This document shows, one piece after another, positions 6,033-7,580 of a stretch of DNA of 7,580 bases (the first letter of the stretch is position 1; each line of letters opens with the position of its first letter). The notes beneath the pieces are model-generated. The model made no database searches and had not been told where the DNA came from. It saw only the letters and a program-made list of their open reading frames with translations. Position numbers and translations under genes: made by a program. The DNA is from Tidjanibacter sp. (GTDB taxonomy: Bacteria > Bacteroidota > Bacteroidia > Bacteroidales > Rikenellaceae): positions 1 to 7,580 of the forward strand of contig JAFNVE010000070.1 in assembly GCA_017379955.1 (NCBI GenBank), in the 5' to 3' direction.

Positions 6033-6089
6033 GGGCTAAAACTTATGTTCTTTCAAAAAGAAAAAGTACCTTTGCGATGTTTTTAGCCC
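6033..6089. repeat. 9-bp inverted repeat enclosing the mce promoter
   Basis: GGGCTAAAA (6033-6041) and TTTTAGCCC (6081-6089) are perfect inverted copies, 39 bp apart, on either side of the -33 and -7 elements. Nested inside are two small hairpin-forming repeats: TTCTTT/AAAGAA (6048-6053 with 6057-6062) and AAAG/CTTT (6063-6066 with 6070-6073), the latter overlapping the -7 box. It may be a paired operator for a repressor, or a branched RNA structure in read-through transcripts from mqnC. No T-run follows the right arm, so it does not act as a simple terminator. Confidence 0.55.
6044..6074 (+). promoter_or_regulatory. Probable promoter of the mce-carboxyltransferase operon
   Basis: TACCTTTG at 6067-6074 is a perfect Bacteroidetes -7 box. 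TATG at 6044-6047, 19 bp upstream, is a one-mismatch -33 element. Transcription should start near 6080, leaving an A/T-rich leader of about 70 nt before ATG 6152, longer than the leaders predicted elsewhere in the window. No Shine-Dalgarno site precedes mce, which is normal for this phylum; the A-rich leader may help translation. Confidence 0.6.
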
Positions 6090-6151
6090 AATATTTATCA
6101 TATTGAACAACAATTCATTTTAACAATTTCAATACCAAAAAGTTAACTACT

Positions 6152-6559
6152 ATGGACATTTCGCACATCGAACACCTCGGTATCGCAGTAAAGAGCCTTG
6201 AGGAGGCTATTCCTTACTACGAGCAGGTTCTGGGCCTCAAATGTTATAACATTGAGGAGGTTGCAGATCAGAAAGTAAAGACCGCTTTCTTCAAGGTTGG
6301 TCAGACCAAAATCGAACTCTTAGAGCCTACCTGCCCCGAGAGCACAATCGCTAAGTTCATCGAGAACCGTGGCGAGGGTGTACACCACGTGGCATTTGCC
6401 GTTAATGGCATCGAGGGTGCACTTGCTGAGGCAGCCGAGAAGGGTGTTCGCCTTATCGACCAGACTCCCCGCGCCGGTGCAGAGGGTCTGACTATCGCTT
6501 TCTTGCACCCCAAGTCGACCAAGGGTGTGCTTACCGAACTTTGTGAGGATAAAAACTAA
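6152..6559 (+). CDS. mce: Methylmalonyl-CoA epimerase
   Basis: A 135-residue protein of the vicinal oxygen chelate (glyoxalase/VOC) superfamily. It interconverts (R)- and (S)-methylmalonyl-CoA, linking B12-dependent methylmalonyl-CoA mutase to the decarboxylase or carboxylase step of propionate metabolism in the cytosol. Two beta-alpha-beta-beta-beta modules are visible: HIEHLGIAV (residues 5-13) opens the first and GVHHVAFAV (76-84) the second. Probable metal ligands by family pattern are H8, E55 in KIELLEP, H79 and E129 in [17 protein letters not shown] (117-127) is typical of Mce rather than of glyoxalase I. Length matches the family. The next gene starts 16 bp downstream and encodes the matching carboxyltransferase, which supports the call strongly. 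Its codons lean to GGT, GTT, AAG and ATC, suggesting high expression. Confidence 0.95.
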   Translation: MDISHIEHLGIAVKSLEEAIPYYEQVLGLKCYNIEEVADQKVKTAFFKVGQTKIELLEPTCPESTIAKFIENRGEGVHHVAFAVNGIEGALAEAAEKGVRLIDQTPRAGAEGLTIAFLHPKSTKGVLTELCEDKN

Positions 6560-6575
6560 TTATATCTGATAGATT

Positions 6576-7580
6576 ATGAGTAATATTCAGGAAAAAGTCA
6601 AGGAATTGATTAACCTCCGCGAGGAGGCAAGACTGGGTGGCGGTCAGAAACGTATCGACGCTCAGCACGCAAAGGGTAAATATACCGCTCGTGAGCGTAT
6701 CGCTATGCTGCTCGACGAGGGTAGCTTCGAGGAGTTCGATATGTTCGTAACTCACCGTTGCACCGACTTCGGTATGGAGAAGAGCCACACTCTTGGTGAT
6801 GGCGTTGTAACCGGTTACGGTTCGATTGACGGCCGTCTGGTTTATGTATTTGCTCAGGACTTCACCGTAACCGCTGGTTCGCTCTCGCTGACTATGTCGG
6901 AGAAGATTTGCAAGGTGATGGATATGGCAATGCGCAACGGTGCTCCCGTTATCGGTCTGAACGACTCGGGTGGTGCTCGTATTCAGGAGGGTGTTAACGC
7001 TCTGGCTGGCTACGCTGAGATTTTCCAGCGCAACGTAATGGCTTCGGGTGTTGTTCCCCAGATTTCGGCTATCTTTGGTCCTTGCGCAGGTGGTGCAGTT
7101 TACTCGCCCGCACTGACTGACTTTACCTTGATGAAGCGCGACACCAGCTATATGTTCCTTACCGGTCCTAAGGTTGTTAAGACCGTTACCGGCGAGGTTG
7201 TAACTCAGGAGCAGCTCGGTGGTGCATCGGTACACTCGTCGAAGAGTGGTGTTGCTCACTTTGCAGTTGACACCGAGGAGGAGGGTATCGCACTCATCCG
7301 CAAACTCGTTTCGTACCTCCCCCAGAACAATATGGAGGATGCACCTTTGGCAGTTTGCACCGACTCGATCGACCGTTTGGAGGATTCGCTCAACGAGATT
7401 ATCCCCGACAACCCCAACCAGGCATACGATATGTATGAGGTTATCAAGGCTGTTGTTGACAATGGTGAGTACCTTGAGTCACAGGCTGCTTACGCAAAGA
7501 ACATCATCACTTGCTTCGCTCGTTTCAACGGTCAGTCGGTAGGTATCATCGCTAACCAGCCTAAGTTTATGGCGGGTGTA
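6576..7580 (+). CDS. mmdA: Biotin-dependent acyl-CoA carboxyltransferase subunit (methylmalonyl-CoA decarboxylase alpha / propionyl-CoA carboxylase beta), 5' part
   Basis: The frame is open from ATG 6576 to the right edge: 335 codons of a protein usually about 510-520 residues long. It belongs to the crotonase-fold carboxyltransferase family (PF01039), moving a carboxyl group between methylmalonyl-CoA/propionyl-CoA and biotin on a partner protein. Visible marks are [10 protein letters not shown] (33-42) near the N-terminus, the first oxyanion-hole block [11 protein letters not shown] (130-140) and [16 protein letters not shown] (168-183), which shapes the acyl-CoA site. It lies 16 bp after mce and is surely co-transcribed. 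In anaerobic Bacteroidales this pair usually belongs to the membrane Na+-pumping methylmalonyl-CoA decarboxylase, with biotin carrier and beta subunits downstream, so mmdA is preferred. pccB cannot be excluded, because the subunits that distinguish them lie outside the window. Codon choice is strongly biased to GGT/GTT/AAG/AAC, as expected for an abundant enzyme. Confidence 0.92.
   Translation, partial: MSNIQEKVKELINLREEARLGGGQKRIDAQHAKGKYTARERIAMLLDEGSFEEFDMFVTHRCTDFGMEKSHTLGDGVVTGYGSIDGRLVYVFAQDFTVTAGSLSLTMSEKICKVMDMAMRNGAPVIGLNDSGGARIQEGVNALAGYAEIFQRNVMASGVVPQISAIFGPCAGGAVYSPALTDFTLMKRDTSYMFLTGPKVVKTVTGEVVTQEQLGGASVHSSKSGVAHFAVDTEEEGIALIRKLVSYLPQNNMEDAPLAVCTDSIDRLEDSLNEIIPDNPNQAYDMYEVIKAVVDNGEYLESQAAYAKNIITCFARFNGQSVGIIANQPKFMAGV

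Noticed and set aside
6531..7259. 242-codon open frame on the minus strand opposite mmdA
   Set aside because: It is antisense to strongly conserved carboxyltransferase sequence; the strong codon bias of mmdA leaves few stops in this frame.
1..7580. CRISPR array, mobile element, tRNA/rRNA, phage or defence island
   Set aside because: No regularly spaced long repeats, transposase, integrase, RNA gene or att-like duplication was seen. The lone methyltransferase is not enough to call a restriction or defence system.

Overview
The window looks like chromosomal DNA from a Bacteroidota (Bacteroidales) bacterium. Supporting signs are several good matches to the Bacteroidetes promoter (TTTG about 20 bp upstream of TAnnTTTG), little use of Shine-Dalgarno sites, a Clp ATPase close to Bacteroidetes ClpC, and a methylmalonyl-CoA epimerase gene followed by a carboxyltransferase gene, as in succinate-to-propionate metabolism. 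A moderately GC-rich genome with the futalosine menaquinone route would suit an Alistipes/Rikenellaceae-like organism, but the genus is inference.

Layout. Positions 1-660 (minus strand) hold the first 220 codons of rarA, a recombination/replication AAA+ ATPase that continues past the left edge. A compact divergent promoter region (661-765) separates it from a rightward pair: a beta-class DNA amino-methyltransferase with no visible restriction partner (766-1731), then a YfcE-type metallophosphoesterase (1728-2219) overlapping it by ATGA. After a 52-bp gap holding a long hairpin that reaches the next start codon comes a ClpC-like double AAA+ unfoldase (2272-4647). It lacks the coiled-coil middle domain and ends in a Thr/Ile/Pro/Ser tail encoded by a degenerate 9-bp repeat. 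A 223-bp spacer (4648-4870) contains a 10-bp tandem repeat, an unexplained hairpin, a strong intrinsic terminator and a promoter for mqnC (4871-5986), a radical-SAM enzyme of futalosine-dependent menaquinone synthesis. A 165-bp spacer (5987-6151) contains a promoter enclosed by a 9-bp inverted repeat. It precedes mce (6152-6559) and the start of a biotin-dependent acyl-CoA carboxyltransferase gene (6576 to the right edge), probably mmdA.

How the genes work together. mce and the carboxyltransferase form a clear metabolic unit: Mce interconverts the methylmalonyl-CoA epimers and the carboxyltransferase handles methylmalonyl-CoA/propionyl-CoA carboxyl transfer. MqnC supplies menaquinone, the electron carrier of anaerobic fumarate respiration that makes the succinate feeding that route; this link is inference. 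The other genes are housekeeping (rarA, Clp) or of unclear purpose (orphan methyltransferase, phosphoesterase). I see no CRISPR array, insertion sequence, prophage, tRNA or rRNA. No new multi-gene system is evident. The most unusual items are the M-domain-less Clp ATPase with its repeat tail, the hairpin over its start, and the nested palindrome at the mce promoter.
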